A stretch of DNA of 64,000 bases from JADGHX01 sp037200125 (GTDB lineage: Bacteria > Pseudomonadota > Gammaproteobacteria > Steroidobacterales > Steroidobacteraceae): contig JBBCGS010000004.1 in NCBI GenBank assembly GCA_037200125.1, forward strand, positions 248,001 to 312,000. Reading direction: 5' to 3'. A program made the position numbers and the translations under genes. The notes below the pieces were generated by a model. The model ran no database searches and was not told the origin of the DNA. It saw only the letters and a program-made list of their open reading frames with translations. Below, in pieces: positions 56,056-64,000 of the stretch. Within the stretch, counting starts at the first letter, position 1, and every line of letters begins with the position of its first letter.

Positions 56056-56180
56056 CTTTCATCGCGTGATCATGGCGTTACGTGCATGCGCTCGGCGCTG
56101 TGCAAGCTCGTGCGTAATACGCCTGCGCGATCCGCCAGTGACGACGCGCAGGGCCCGGTGACAGACGTTCGCGAGCGACG

Positions 56181-57242
56181 TTATCGCGCCGCTTGAGCGT
56201 TTCCGACGTCGACCAGAATCTTCATGCCTTCCTGACGGTGCAGCCGCTCGAAGCCATCGCTCATGATCCGTTCGAAAGGAATCGTCTCGACCCAGCCCTC
56301 GAGCGGGTACGTGCCAGCCGCCATCTCTTCGATGACGCTGGGGAACGTGTTGCACGAGAGCGCGATGCCGCTGATCTTCACCTCCGACATCAGCAGCTCC
56401 ATCGGCTGAATCTGCAGCGGCTTCGTGTGGATCGCGACGACGACGAGCTGCCCATCGACCGCGGTGCTCGACAGCGCGGTCTGGAATGCCACGGGTACGC
56501 CGGCGGCATCGACGGAAACGGCGGCGCCGCGACCGCCCGTGAGATCCTTGATCGCGGCGACGACATCGCCGTCGCGCGGATCGAGCACGGTCTTCACGCC
56601 GAGCGCCGTCAGCGCCGAGCGCCGTCGGGGTGAAGGATCCACCATGATCACGTTTACGCCCCAGCGCCGCAGTGTGTAGAAGACGCCGACGCCGATAGGC
56701 CCGCCGCCGTGGATGACGACGGTCTGGCCCGCCTCGGCTTCGCAGCGTTGCGCGGTCCGATAGGAAATCGCCATCGGCTCGATCAGCGCGCCCTGCATGC
56801 CCGTCATCGACTTCGGCAGCTTGTGCGCCATGGAGCGCTTCACCACGGAAAACTGGGAGAGGCCGCCGCTGCTGCGGTTGTAGCCGTGGAAGGCGAGCAG
56901 CCCACAGTGGTTGTATTGGCCGGAGGTGCAATAGAGGCAGTTGCCGCACGTCTCGACCGGCTCGACCGCGACCTTGTCGCCAATAGCGAGACCGTCGACC
57001 CCGTCGCCGATCTCGACGACTTCACCGCTCAGCTCATGCCCGAAAACGATCGGATTCTTCACGCCCGTGAGCGGATGCGGCGTGGTTCGCGTGGTCAGGG
57101 GGCCGTGGTAGAACTCGTGCAGGTCGCTGCCGCAGATGCCGTTGTAGAGCACCTTGAGTTTGACTTCGCCCGGGCCGGTGCGAGGTTCGGGAATATCTTC
57201 GAGACGAAGGTCTTCTCGACCGTGGAATACCGCTGCACGCAT
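56181..57242 (-). CDS. Zinc-dependent medium-chain dehydrogenase, 2,3-butanediol dehydrogenase-like
   Basis: A 353-residue MDR protein. Catalytic zinc ligands are in GICGSDLHEF and GHELSGEVV; the structural zinc site is CGNCLYCTSGQYNHC. NAD(P) binding is shown by VVIHGGGPIGVGV with DPS after the second strand, which favours NAD. The extended EFYHGPL loop after GSDLH is typical of 2,3-butanediol/acetoin or sorbitol-type enzymes. It is isolated, between the accessory scar and glgP. Exact substrate uncertain. Confidence 0.87.
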   Translation of the reverse strand: MRAAVFHGREDLRLEDIPEPRTGPGEVKLKVLYNGICGSDLHEFYHGPLTTRTTPHPLTGVKNPIVFGHELSGEVVEIGDGVDGLAIGDKVAVEPVETCGNCLYCTSGQYNHCGLLAFHGYNRSSGGLSQFSVVKRSMAHKLPKSMTGMQGALIEPMAISYRTAQRCEAEAGQTVVIHGGGPIGVGVFYTLRRWGVNVIMVDPSPRRRSALTALGVKTVLDPRDGDVVAAIKDLTGGRGAAVSVDAAGVPVAFQTALSSTAVDGQLVVVAIHTKPLQIQPMELLMSEVKISGIALSCNTFPSVIEEMAAGTYPLEGWVETIPFERIMSDGFERLHRQEGMKILVDVGNAQAAR

Positions 57243-57356
57243 AAGAATTGCCTCTGAATCGGGTCGCCCTCGTGGGCGACCTGTGAGGCTATGCGCGCGA
57301 CAACGCCGTTGTCTACCCGCGCGAATGTTTACTCGACTATGAGCGCGGGTACCTGG

Positions 57357-59912
57357 TCATGGCGTGGTCGTCAGGTCTTTCTGCGAGAGCAGGCGGATCG
57401 GCACCGTTGGCGCCTTCCAGATCTCGTTGACGTACTCGCGAATCGTGCGGTCCGAAGAGAACTTGCCCGAGCGGGCCGTATTCAGGATCGACATCCTCGT
57501 CCAGTGGTCGACGTCGCGATACGCCTGGTCGACGCGCGTCTGGCACTCGGAATAGGACTGGAAGTCCGCGAACAGGAGGTACGGATCCCAGTGCATGAGC
57601 CCGTCCACGATCGGCTTGAACAGGTTCACGTCGCCACGTGAGAAGAACCCATCACCGATGAGGTCGATCGCCGCACGCAGCTCGGGGTTCGTCTCGTAGT
57701 AATGGGCCGGCCGGTAGCCGCGCGCCTTGATCGCGTACACCTCGGAGGCGAGGAGACCGAACATGAAGAAGTTGTCGGCACCGACTTCCTCGGCGATCTC
57801 GATGTTCGCGCCGTCGGACGTGCCGATGGTGAGCGCACCGTTCATGCAGAATTTCATGTTGCCGGTGCCGGAAGCCTCCTTGCCGGCGGTGGAAATCTGC
57901 TCCGACAGTTCCGCCGCGGGATACAGGCGCTGCCCGTTCGTGACGTTGAAGTTCGGCACGAACATCACCTTCATCTGGTCGCGCACCTGCGGGTCGCGGT
58001 TCACGACTTCGCCGACCGAGGTGATGAGCTTGATGATCAGCTTCGCGTAGTGATACCCCGGCGCCGCCTTGCCGCCGAAGATGAACGTGCGCGGCTGCAT
58101 CTCGAAATGCGGATCCGACTTCAGCCGGTGATATAGCGACACCACGTGGATGATCGCGAGGTGCTGCCGCTTGTACTCGTGGATGCGCTTCACCTGCACA
58201 TCGAACATCGAGTCCGGGTCGAGCAGCACGCCGGTGCGCTCGCGTGCGAATTGCGCGAAATCGCGCTTGTTACAGCGCTTGATCTCGCGCCAGCGCATGC
58301 GGAAGTTGGTGTCTTCGGCGAACGGTTCGAGCTCGCGCAGGCGCTCGAGCTCCGTGAGCCAGCCGTCGCCGATGACCTCGGTGATCAGCGACGCGAGGCG
58401 CGGATTCGCGAGCGCCATCCAGCGGCGCGGCGTCACGCCGTTCGTCTTGTTCGAGAGCTTTTCGGGCCACAGCTCGTCGAAATCGTGCAGCACGTCCTGC
58501 TTCAGCAGTTGCGTATGCAGGGCGGCCACGCCGTTGATCGCGTGGCTGCCGACGCTTGCGAGGTTGGCCATGCGCACGTAGCGCTCGCCGGATTCGTCGA
58601 TCAGTGAGAGCCGTGCGATGCGCGCGTCGTCGCCGAAGAATCGCAGCCGGGCTTCGTCCAGGAAGCGAGCGTTGATCTCGTACACGATCTCGAGGTGACG
58701 CGGCAGCACTTTCTTGAACGTCGCGATGGGCCAGCGCTCGAGCGCTTCGGGCAGCAGTGTGTGATTGGTGTAGCCGAACGTGTTGCGCACGATGCTCCAC
58801 GCGTTGTCCCACTCCATCGCGCGTTCGTCGACCAGAAGCCGCATCAGCTCCGCGACGGCGATCGACGGATGCGTGTCGTTCATCTGAACGGCGAACTTCT
58901 CGGCGAAGCGTTCCAGGGGAATCTTCTGGATGTGCAGGATGCGGAGCATGTCTTGCAGCGAGCAGCACACGAAGAAGTATTGCTGTTCGAGTCGAAGTTC
59001 CTTGCCCGCGGCCGCTTCGTCGTTGGGGTAGAGAACCTTGCTCAGGTTCTCCGAGATGACTTTCTGATTGACGGCGCCGTAGTAGTCGCCGCGGTTGAAG
59101 ACCGAGAAGTCGAAGGACTCCGGTGCTTCCGCCTTCCACAGTCTCAGCGTGTTCGCCGTGTTGACGCGATAGCCGAGAATCGGTGTGTCGTACGGCACGC
59201 CGTTCACGGTCTTGTGCGGCACCCAGCGTGCGCGCATGCGGCCATGCTCGTCGGGGAAGCGCTCGGTGTAGCCGCCGAGTTTCACTTCGACGGCCCACTC
59301 GGGGCGCGCGACTTCCCAGGGATTGCCGAAGCGCAGCCACTTGTCCGTCTTCTCGGTCTGCCAGCCGTCGACGATCTCCTGCTGAAAGATACCGAACTCG
59401 TAGCGGATGCCGTAACCGATGGACGGGATCTCGAGCGTCGCCATCGAATCGAGGAAGCAGGCGGCCAGGCGGCCCAGGCCGCCGTTGCCGAGGCCCGGCT
59501 CGTCCTCGTGGCTCAGCAGTTCCTCGAAGTCGAGGCCGATTTCGGTGACGGCGGCGCGCACGTCCTCGTACATACCGAGGTTCACGAGGTTGTTGCCCAG
59601 GTGCGGGCCCATCAGGAACTCGGCGGACAGGTAGGCGACCGTGCGGGAGCCCTGCTTCGTGTACGTCTCCGCCGTGCTGATCCAGCGGTGGAGCATGCGG
59701 TCGCGCACGGTGTACGCGAGCGCCATGTAGTAATCGATCTTGGTCGCGAGCGCAGGGGTCTTGCCCTGGACATAGAACAGGTTGTCCAGGAAGGCGTGCT
59801 TGAACGCTTCCTTGTTTAGAGCGACGCGATCGTCCGTAACGCGTTCGGTATCCAGAAGGGCGTTCATTTCTGACCAGGCTGGTGCGGGTGGTGTATCTGG
59901 TGCAAGTTCCAT
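57357..59912 (-). CDS. glgP: Glycogen/starch/alpha-glucan phosphorylase
   Basis: An 851-residue GT35 enzyme that releases glucose 1-phosphate from alpha-1,4-glucans. The PLP-binding lysine is in ASGTGNMKFCMNGALTIGT. NDTHPSIAVAELMR, VTNGVTPRRW-like NKTNGVTPRRWM and LGNGGLGRLAACFLDS are the family landmarks. Length agrees with bacterial and eukaryotic phosphorylases. The ATG at 59912 is assumed; an ATG 15 codons later is possible. No other glg gene is nearby. Its upstream region ends in REP-like copy C. Confidence 0.96.
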   Translation of the reverse strand: MELAPDTPPAPAWSEMNALLDTERVTDDRVALNKEAFKHAFLDNLFYVQGKTPALATKIDYYMALAYTVRDRMLHRWISTAETYTKQGSRTVAYLSAEFLMGPHLGNNLVNLGMYEDVRAAVTEIGLDFEELLSHEDEPGLGNGGLGRLAACFLDSMATLEIPSIGYGIRYEFGIFQQEIVDGWQTEKTDKWLRFGNPWEVARPEWAVEVKLGGYTERFPDEHGRMRARWVPHKTVNGVPYDTPILGYRVNTANTLRLWKAEAPESFDFSVFNRGDYYGAVNQKVISENLSKVLYPNDEAAAGKELRLEQQYFFVCCSLQDMLRILHIQKIPLERFAEKFAVQMNDTHPSIAVAELMRLLVDERAMEWDNAWSIVRNTFGYTNHTLLPEALERWPIATFKKVLPRHLEIVYEINARFLDEARLRFFGDDARIARLSLIDESGERYVRMANLASVGSHAINGVAALHTQLLKQDVLHDFDELWPEKLSNKTNGVTPRRWMALANPRLASLITEVIGDGWLTELERLRELEPFAEDTNFRMRWREIKRCNKRDFAQFARERTGVLLDPDSMFDVQVKRIHEYKRQHLAIIHVVSLYHRLKSDPHFEMQPRTFIFGGKAAPGYHYAKLIIKLITSVGEVVNRDPQVRDQMKVMFVPNFNVTNGQRLYPAAELSEQISTAGKEASGTGNMKFCMNGALTIGTSDGANIEIAEEVGADNFFMFGLLASEVYAIKARGYRPAHYYETNPELRAAIDLIGDGFFSRGDVNLFKPIVDGLMHWDPYLLFADFQSYSECQTRVDQAYRDVDHWTRMSILNTARSGKFSSDRTIREYVNEIWKAPTVPIRLLSQKDLTTTP

Positions 59913-60059
59913 GCGTGAGGCGTCCGCTGACCGAGGCGGTGGCGAAGGCTCTGTGGATCAAGCCTTTGCGCGAGCAAGGGATCTTAGTCACATCGTGTGA
60001 CCGCACCAAGAGGGCGCCGCCCGACGGCGTCTGCACGATTAAAGAGCGATCCGCGGGAG

Positions 60060-60127
60060 GCCCTCAATCGCCGGGCGGCTGGGAGAGACTCTGCGACTCT
60101 GATGTGAGCCGCCCGGAGATTGAGGGC
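60060..60127. repeat. REP-like inverted repeat, copy C
   Basis: GCCCTCAATCGCCGGGCGG (60060-60078) and CCGCCCGGAGATTGAGGGC (60109-60127) pair with one mismatch around a 30-base loop. The right end continues CTTCTT as in copy A. The element ends 4 bases before the stop codon of the M14 peptidase gene, the classical position for REP elements, and lies about 150 bases upstream of glgP's start. Confidence 0.85.
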
Positions 60128-60131
60128 TTCT

Positions 60132-61958
60132 TCAGGGCCTTTGGCCGGCAATGCGCAGGACCGGGTAGAGATTCAGCGTCTCGTCGTACGACGGATGACG
60201 CTTGTAGAAGAAATCGAGCCTCGCCTGCGGATCCTTCGCAAAGGCGGGCTCGGTCGCGAGTTTCTGTCTGAACTGCGCGGCAAGCGTCGGATTACGCGCG
60301 AGGAGGTCGCGGGCGACGTCTTCGGCGACGTAGGGCTCCATGTATTCCTTCTGCTCGAAGGCGATGTTGAAGAAGCCCCAGGAGGCGTACGAGTCGCCGG
60401 CCTGGGGTTCGAGCAACGTCATGATGAGCCGGGCTTTGGGCTGGGCGATGGGAACGACGAGGGAGCCGGCGGGGATGTCGCGCTTCTCGGCCTTCCACTG
60501 GCCGTCGAGTCTCGCGGTGAAGTGGCCTTCGAACGGCTTGGTGGCGAACTCGGCTTTGGTGGCGCGGAAGGCTTCGACGGGCGCCGCCGTCGTTGCGCGG
60601 TCGAGACGCTCGAAGCGGATGCCGTGGATCGAGAGGCGTTCCCCCAGCCACGCGGCGTACGCGGCGGGGATGACGTAACCGCCGCGCGGGGCGCGCACGG
60701 TCACTTTCGGAACGAGCGTGTCCCGATACGGGATGTGCCACACCTGCGGCTTCGTCGGGTCGTAGTGCGTGACGAGAGCGCCCGAGATGGCGGAAGGCTC
60801 GCGCGTGTAGGCGTAACCGCGGAAGTCGATGGTTACCGTGTGCGGGCTCACGTCGTAGTCGAGCGTGACATCCTGCCCACCGAGTTTCTCCGCGCGCGAG
60901 TCGGCGGCGTGTGCGAGCGCGCGCCAGGACTTCCCTTGCTTCGCCATCATGTCCGACAGCTTCACGAGGATGTTGTGGGTGACGCGCACGCGCGTCGGAT
61001 AGTCCTTCCATGAATGCGTTTCGACCAACAGCGAATATCTGTTGCGCGTGGCCCAGTAGCCGGTGGAGAAGCGCGGCGGATACGTGGGGGCGTCGAAGCC
61101 CGACGCCGGGTCGTCCGTGTCGCGGAACGAAGGATAGAAGTCGATCGGCAGCGAGCCCTGCGACGACAGCGTGTCGTTCAACTCTTTCATGAGCGCTTTG
61201 CCGCCGGCCTGCAGCTCGGCATCGCCGGTGCGCATCGGCTCGAGATTGTTCGAGACATCCACTTCGAACTGCGCGCCGTCGGTGACGTGCAGGTCGACGT
61301 AGAGCACCGGGTCCCACGCGTCGAGCAGGCGAAGCATCGACTGCATTTCGGGCGCATCGGCCTTGGTGTAGTCGCGGTTCAGGTTGAAGTTCTGCGCGGT
61401 CACGCGCCAGCCCATCTCCTCCGGGCCGTTCTGGTTCGGGCGGTTGTTGCGGCCGAAGCGTTCGTGACCATCCACGTTGAACACCGGCACGAACACGAAG
61501 ACGAACGAGTGGAGCGGATTCTTCGCCGAGCGGTCTTCGAGCAGCTCGCGGATCATCAGGAAGCCCGCATCCTTGCCGTCGATCTCGCCGGCGTGGATAC
61601 CGCCCTGGGCGAGCATCACCGGCACGCCGCGCTCGCGCGCATCGTCGGGCGTCAGCGCGCCGCTCTTCGAGACCGCGAGCGCCAGCATCGGCCGGCCTTC
61701 GGGCGTGCGGCCGAACTCGAACGAACGCACGGAGCCGGGGAACGCTTTCGCGAACTGAGCGCACAGGCGCTCGACTTCGTCGTAGCGCCCGGTAACGCGG
61801 AATCCCGAGCGCTGCGCGATCGTGTCGAGCGCGTCAGTGGTGGCCGCTACCGCTGGTGCCACCGTCAAAACCGCAATAAGGGCCGCAAGGAGAGGCGCGA
61901 CGAGCGTCGCACAGAGAACCCGGGCGACGAGCGCATCCGCGCGCGAACGAAACATCAT
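60132..61958 (-). CDS. Exported M14 family zinc carboxypeptidase-like protein
   Basis: A 608-residue protein with a long signal sequence (VAPLLAALIAVLTVAPAVAA). The zinc site of the M14 fold is in GGIHAGEIDGKDAG (His and Glu) and LYVDLHVTDG (His), with FNVDGHERFGRNNRPNQNGP as the substrate-binding block and ETHSWKDYPTRV later; the C-terminal half is a beta-rich accessory domain. M14 members trim C-terminal residues from peptides or cell-wall stems. ATG 61958 has GGAG eight bases upstream and is preferred over a GTG at 61967. It is a single-gene unit ended by copy C of the REP-like repeat. Confidence 0.88.
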   Translation of the reverse strand: MMFRSRADALVARVLCATLVAPLLAALIAVLTVAPAVAATTDALDTIAQRSGFRVTGRYDEVERLCAQFAKAFPGSVRSFEFGRTPEGRPMLALAVSKSGALTPDDARERGVPVMLAQGGIHAGEIDGKDAGFLMIRELLEDRSAKNPLHSFVFVFVPVFNVDGHERFGRNNRPNQNGPEEMGWRVTAQNFNLNRDYTKADAPEMQSMLRLLDAWDPVLYVDLHVTDGAQFEVDVSNNLEPMRTGDAELQAGGKALMKELNDTLSSQGSLPIDFYPSFRDTDDPASGFDAPTYPPRFSTGYWATRNRYSLLVETHSWKDYPTRVRVTHNILVKLSDMMAKQGKSWRALAHAADSRAEKLGGQDVTLDYDVSPHTVTIDFRGYAYTREPSAISGALVTHYDPTKPQVWHIPYRDTLVPKVTVRAPRGGYVIPAAYAAWLGERLSIHGIRFERLDRATTAAPVEAFRATKAEFATKPFEGHFTARLDGQWKAEKRDIPAGSLVVPIAQPKARLIMTLLEPQAGDSYASWGFFNIAFEQKEYMEPYVAEDVARDLLARNPTLAAQFRQKLATEPAFAKDPQARLDFFYKRHPSYDETLNLYPVLRIAGQRP

Positions 61959-62023
61959 GAGGACCACTCCACGAGAGCCAGCCTGGCCCGTGGAATTGTA
62001 GGGCAGCCGAACGCCGTTTCACG

Positions 62024-64000
62024 TCAGTTCGCCGCTCGCTTGAGCGCGGCATTGTGGCTGGTGAGCCCCATCAGGCTGGAAATGCCCGCGACCAGCTCGT
62101 GCGGCTCCACCGGCTTCGCCATGTGCATCTGGAAGCCGGCGAGCAGCAGTCGGCGACGATCGTCGGCGCGCGCGTACGCGGTGACGGCGACCGCCGGGAT
62201 CGTCGACAGACGTTCGTCCTTCAGCGCACGCACCTGGCCGATGAGCTGGTAGCCGTCCGCGCCCGCCATCCCGATGTCGCTGATGAGGATGTCCACCGGC
62301 TCGGTGCGCAGGACGTCCATGGCCTGATCGGCGTCCACGGCGAGCAGCACATGCGCGCCGCATTCTTCGAGCAGCCGCCCGAAGAACAGCAGCGAGTCCG
62401 CCTCGTCGTCGACGACGAGCACGTTGGTGTGATCCAGCCGCGGTAGCGCATTGAGATCGAAGGAGCCGCGTCCGCGCGTGTAGGTCGCCCCTTCCTCCGA
62501 TTGTACGGACACGATCGGGAGGGCGACGTTGAACGTCGCGCCCTGGCCTTCACCGGGGCTCGACGCGCGGACCGAGCCGCCGTGCAGCTCGGCCAGGCTT
62601 TTGACAATCGAAAGCCCGAGTCCCAGGCCGGAATGACGGCGTGTGGTCGAAGAGTCTTCCTGCCGGAAGCGCTCGAAGACGAACGGCAGGAAGCTCGGCG
62701 CGATGCCGACGCCCGAGTCCTGCACGAGGATCTCGGCGTGCGAGTTCGATCGTTCGAGCGCGACGCGCACCCGCCCGCCGGGCGGGGGTGAACTTCACCG
62801 CATTCGCCAGCAGGTTCCACAGGATCTGCTGGAGACGCGCGGGGTCGACCTTCGTCCAGCCGATGCTCCCGTCGAGCTCTTTGTCGATGCGCACCCGCTT
62901 CGCGTCCGCCGCCGGGCGCACGGCTTCGACCGCGTTGCTTATCGCGTCGCGCAGATCGAGCGTCTGCAGATCGAGGCGCACCTGGCCGGTCATGATGCGG
63001 CTCATGTCGAGCAGGTCGTTCACGATCTGCGTTTGCGCTCGAACGTTGCGCTCGATGGTGTCGAGGCTGCGAGCAAGCTCTGCGTTGTCACCAGCGTGGC
63101 GGCGTGCGATGTGTACCCAACCGACGATCGCGTTCAGCGGGGAGCGCAGTTCGTGCGAAAGCGTCGCGAGGAACTCGTCTTTCAGGCGGCTCGCCTGTTC
63201 CGCTTCGTGGCGTACGGCGCGTTCACTCTCCAGCAGCGTGTCGCGATCCTGCTGTGCCAATTTCCAGGCGGTGCGGTCGCGAAGCACGACGCTGAAACCA
63301 GTCACGTGTCCCGAGGCGTCGGTCGCGCGGCTGAGCGTGCACGCGGCAAAAAACGGCGTTCCGTCCTTCTGCAGCATCCAGATATCGTTCGCCGAGCTGC
63401 CTTCTTCGACCGCGACCCGCAACTCGTGGCGGTAAATGCCCCTGGCAACGTCCTCCGCCGAGAACAGCTTCTCGGTCGTGAGCCCAACGAACTCCTCGCG
63501 CGCGTAGCCGAGCAGTCGCTGCACGCCTTCGTTCCACGTGGTCGCGATCCCCTGGAGATCGGTTGCGAACAGGGCATAGCTGCGCACGTTCGAGATGAGC
63601 GCGTGATAGCGCTCTTCGCTTTCACGGAGCGCGTCTTCCACGAGCTTGCGGCCCGTGCGATCGGTCGTGATTCCGAGGATGGAGGTCACTGGCCCGCTGG
63701 CATCCGCTTCGGGGAAGAGGTGTGCCTCGAAATGCCGCGTGCCCTGTGTCGTGTGAATCACGAAGTCCGCCTCGCCGGGTTTGCCGGTCGAGAACACTTT
63801 CTGGCAGGCGGCTTCGAACGCCGCCCATTGCTCCGGATTCAACCCCGCTTCGAGCGCCGTGCGGCCGAACAGGTCTTCCGGCCGCGCGCCGAGAATCGCC
63901 GTGACGGCCGCATTCACGTACAGCAGCCGAAGCTGCCGGTCGAGCCGGAAAACGATGACCGGCAGGCGTTCGACGATGTTCGTCGTCGCAGCCGCCTGCG
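62024..64000 (-). CDS. PAS hybrid histidine kinase with REC, 5' partial, one frameshift
   Basis: The gene enters from the right edge within a PAS domain (IVERLPVIVFRLDRQLRLLY). A second PAS with GTRHFEAHLFPEADASGP and a third (YALFATDLQGIATTWNEG) follow. HisKA His is in TLSHELRSPLNAIVGWVH. The ATPase domain begins WNLLANAVKFTP, where one extra C near 62784 changes frame, and continues as QDSGVGIAPSFLPFVFERF and GLGLGLSIVKSLAELHGG. The C-terminal receiver has VDILISDIGMAGADGYQ. One base change restores the whole chain; the total length is unknown. No response regulator is adjacent within view. Confidence 0.85.

Overview
The window is GC-rich, densely coded DNA from a free-living Gram-negative bacterium. 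The gammaproteobacterial-type ABC-F protein YheS, a YciH/SUI1 homologue, a CsrA, many exported lipoproteins and Tat substrates, and paralogues of the small secreted family DUF6152 and the membrane family DUF6644 suggest a gammaproteobacterium near Steroidobacteraceae/Nevskiales. That placement is inference from gene content; no rRNA or tRNA gene is visible.

Layout. 0-5.5 kb: the end of a MocR-type regulator, two exported proteins of unknown role, a DUF938 methyltransferase, a DUF1684 protein and a cardiolipin-synthase-like phospholipase D. 5.6-13.2 kb: accessory block with an ECF sigma factor and its anti-sigma partner, diverging from an exported TPR-CHAT (caspase-fold) protein, an unknown 182-residue protein, a compact caspase-like protein, and a small protein translationally coupled to a dCTP-deaminase-like enzyme. 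13.2-22.8 kb: a degenerate EAL-HDOD protein, a long repeat-filled divergent intergenic region, then the transglutaminase/DUF2126 - circularly permuted ATP-grasp/alpha-E - transglutaminase cluster, with a further transglutaminase facing it. 22.9-31.8 kb: fbp, yheS, a PQQ-type sugar dehydrogenase lipoprotein, yciH, a hybrid histidine kinase, and secreted DUF6152 and partner proteins. 31.8-35.8 kb: an MFS transporter, a decayed SDR gene, an extended csrA, and a DUF6644-DUF6644-DUF6152 cluster.

35.8-46.6 kb: a large PAS/GAF hybrid kinase with a REC-GAF-GGDEF-EAL protein, then a run (41.5-45.2 kb) where five consecutive genes carry single-base frame disruptions: the REC domain of the c-di-GMP protein, an O-methyltransferase, a GGDEF protein, a gluconate-dehydrogenase-type small subunit and its GMC oxidoreductase. 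46.7-54.9 kb: small lipoprotein, zinc-ribbon protein, Ser/Thr kinase with TPRs, Tat-exported carotenoid oxygenase, TPR protein, AEC transporter, VOC protein. 54.9-56.1 kb: scar of accessory DNA with an ORF6N fragment and a second, broken copy of the small-protein/dCTP-deaminase module. 56.2-64 kb: butanediol-type dehydrogenase, glycogen phosphorylase, exported M14 carboxypeptidase and another hybrid kinase running off the edge.

The parts most worth attention are the sigma-controlled pair of caspase-fold proteins, the twice-occurring small-protein/Dcd module (intact at 12.3-13.2 kb, broken at 55.4-55.9 kb), and a REP-like inverted repeat (19-nt arms, three copies) of which one copy lies inside the reading frame of the caspase gene. 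The frameshift cluster should be resolved before any biological reading of those genes.
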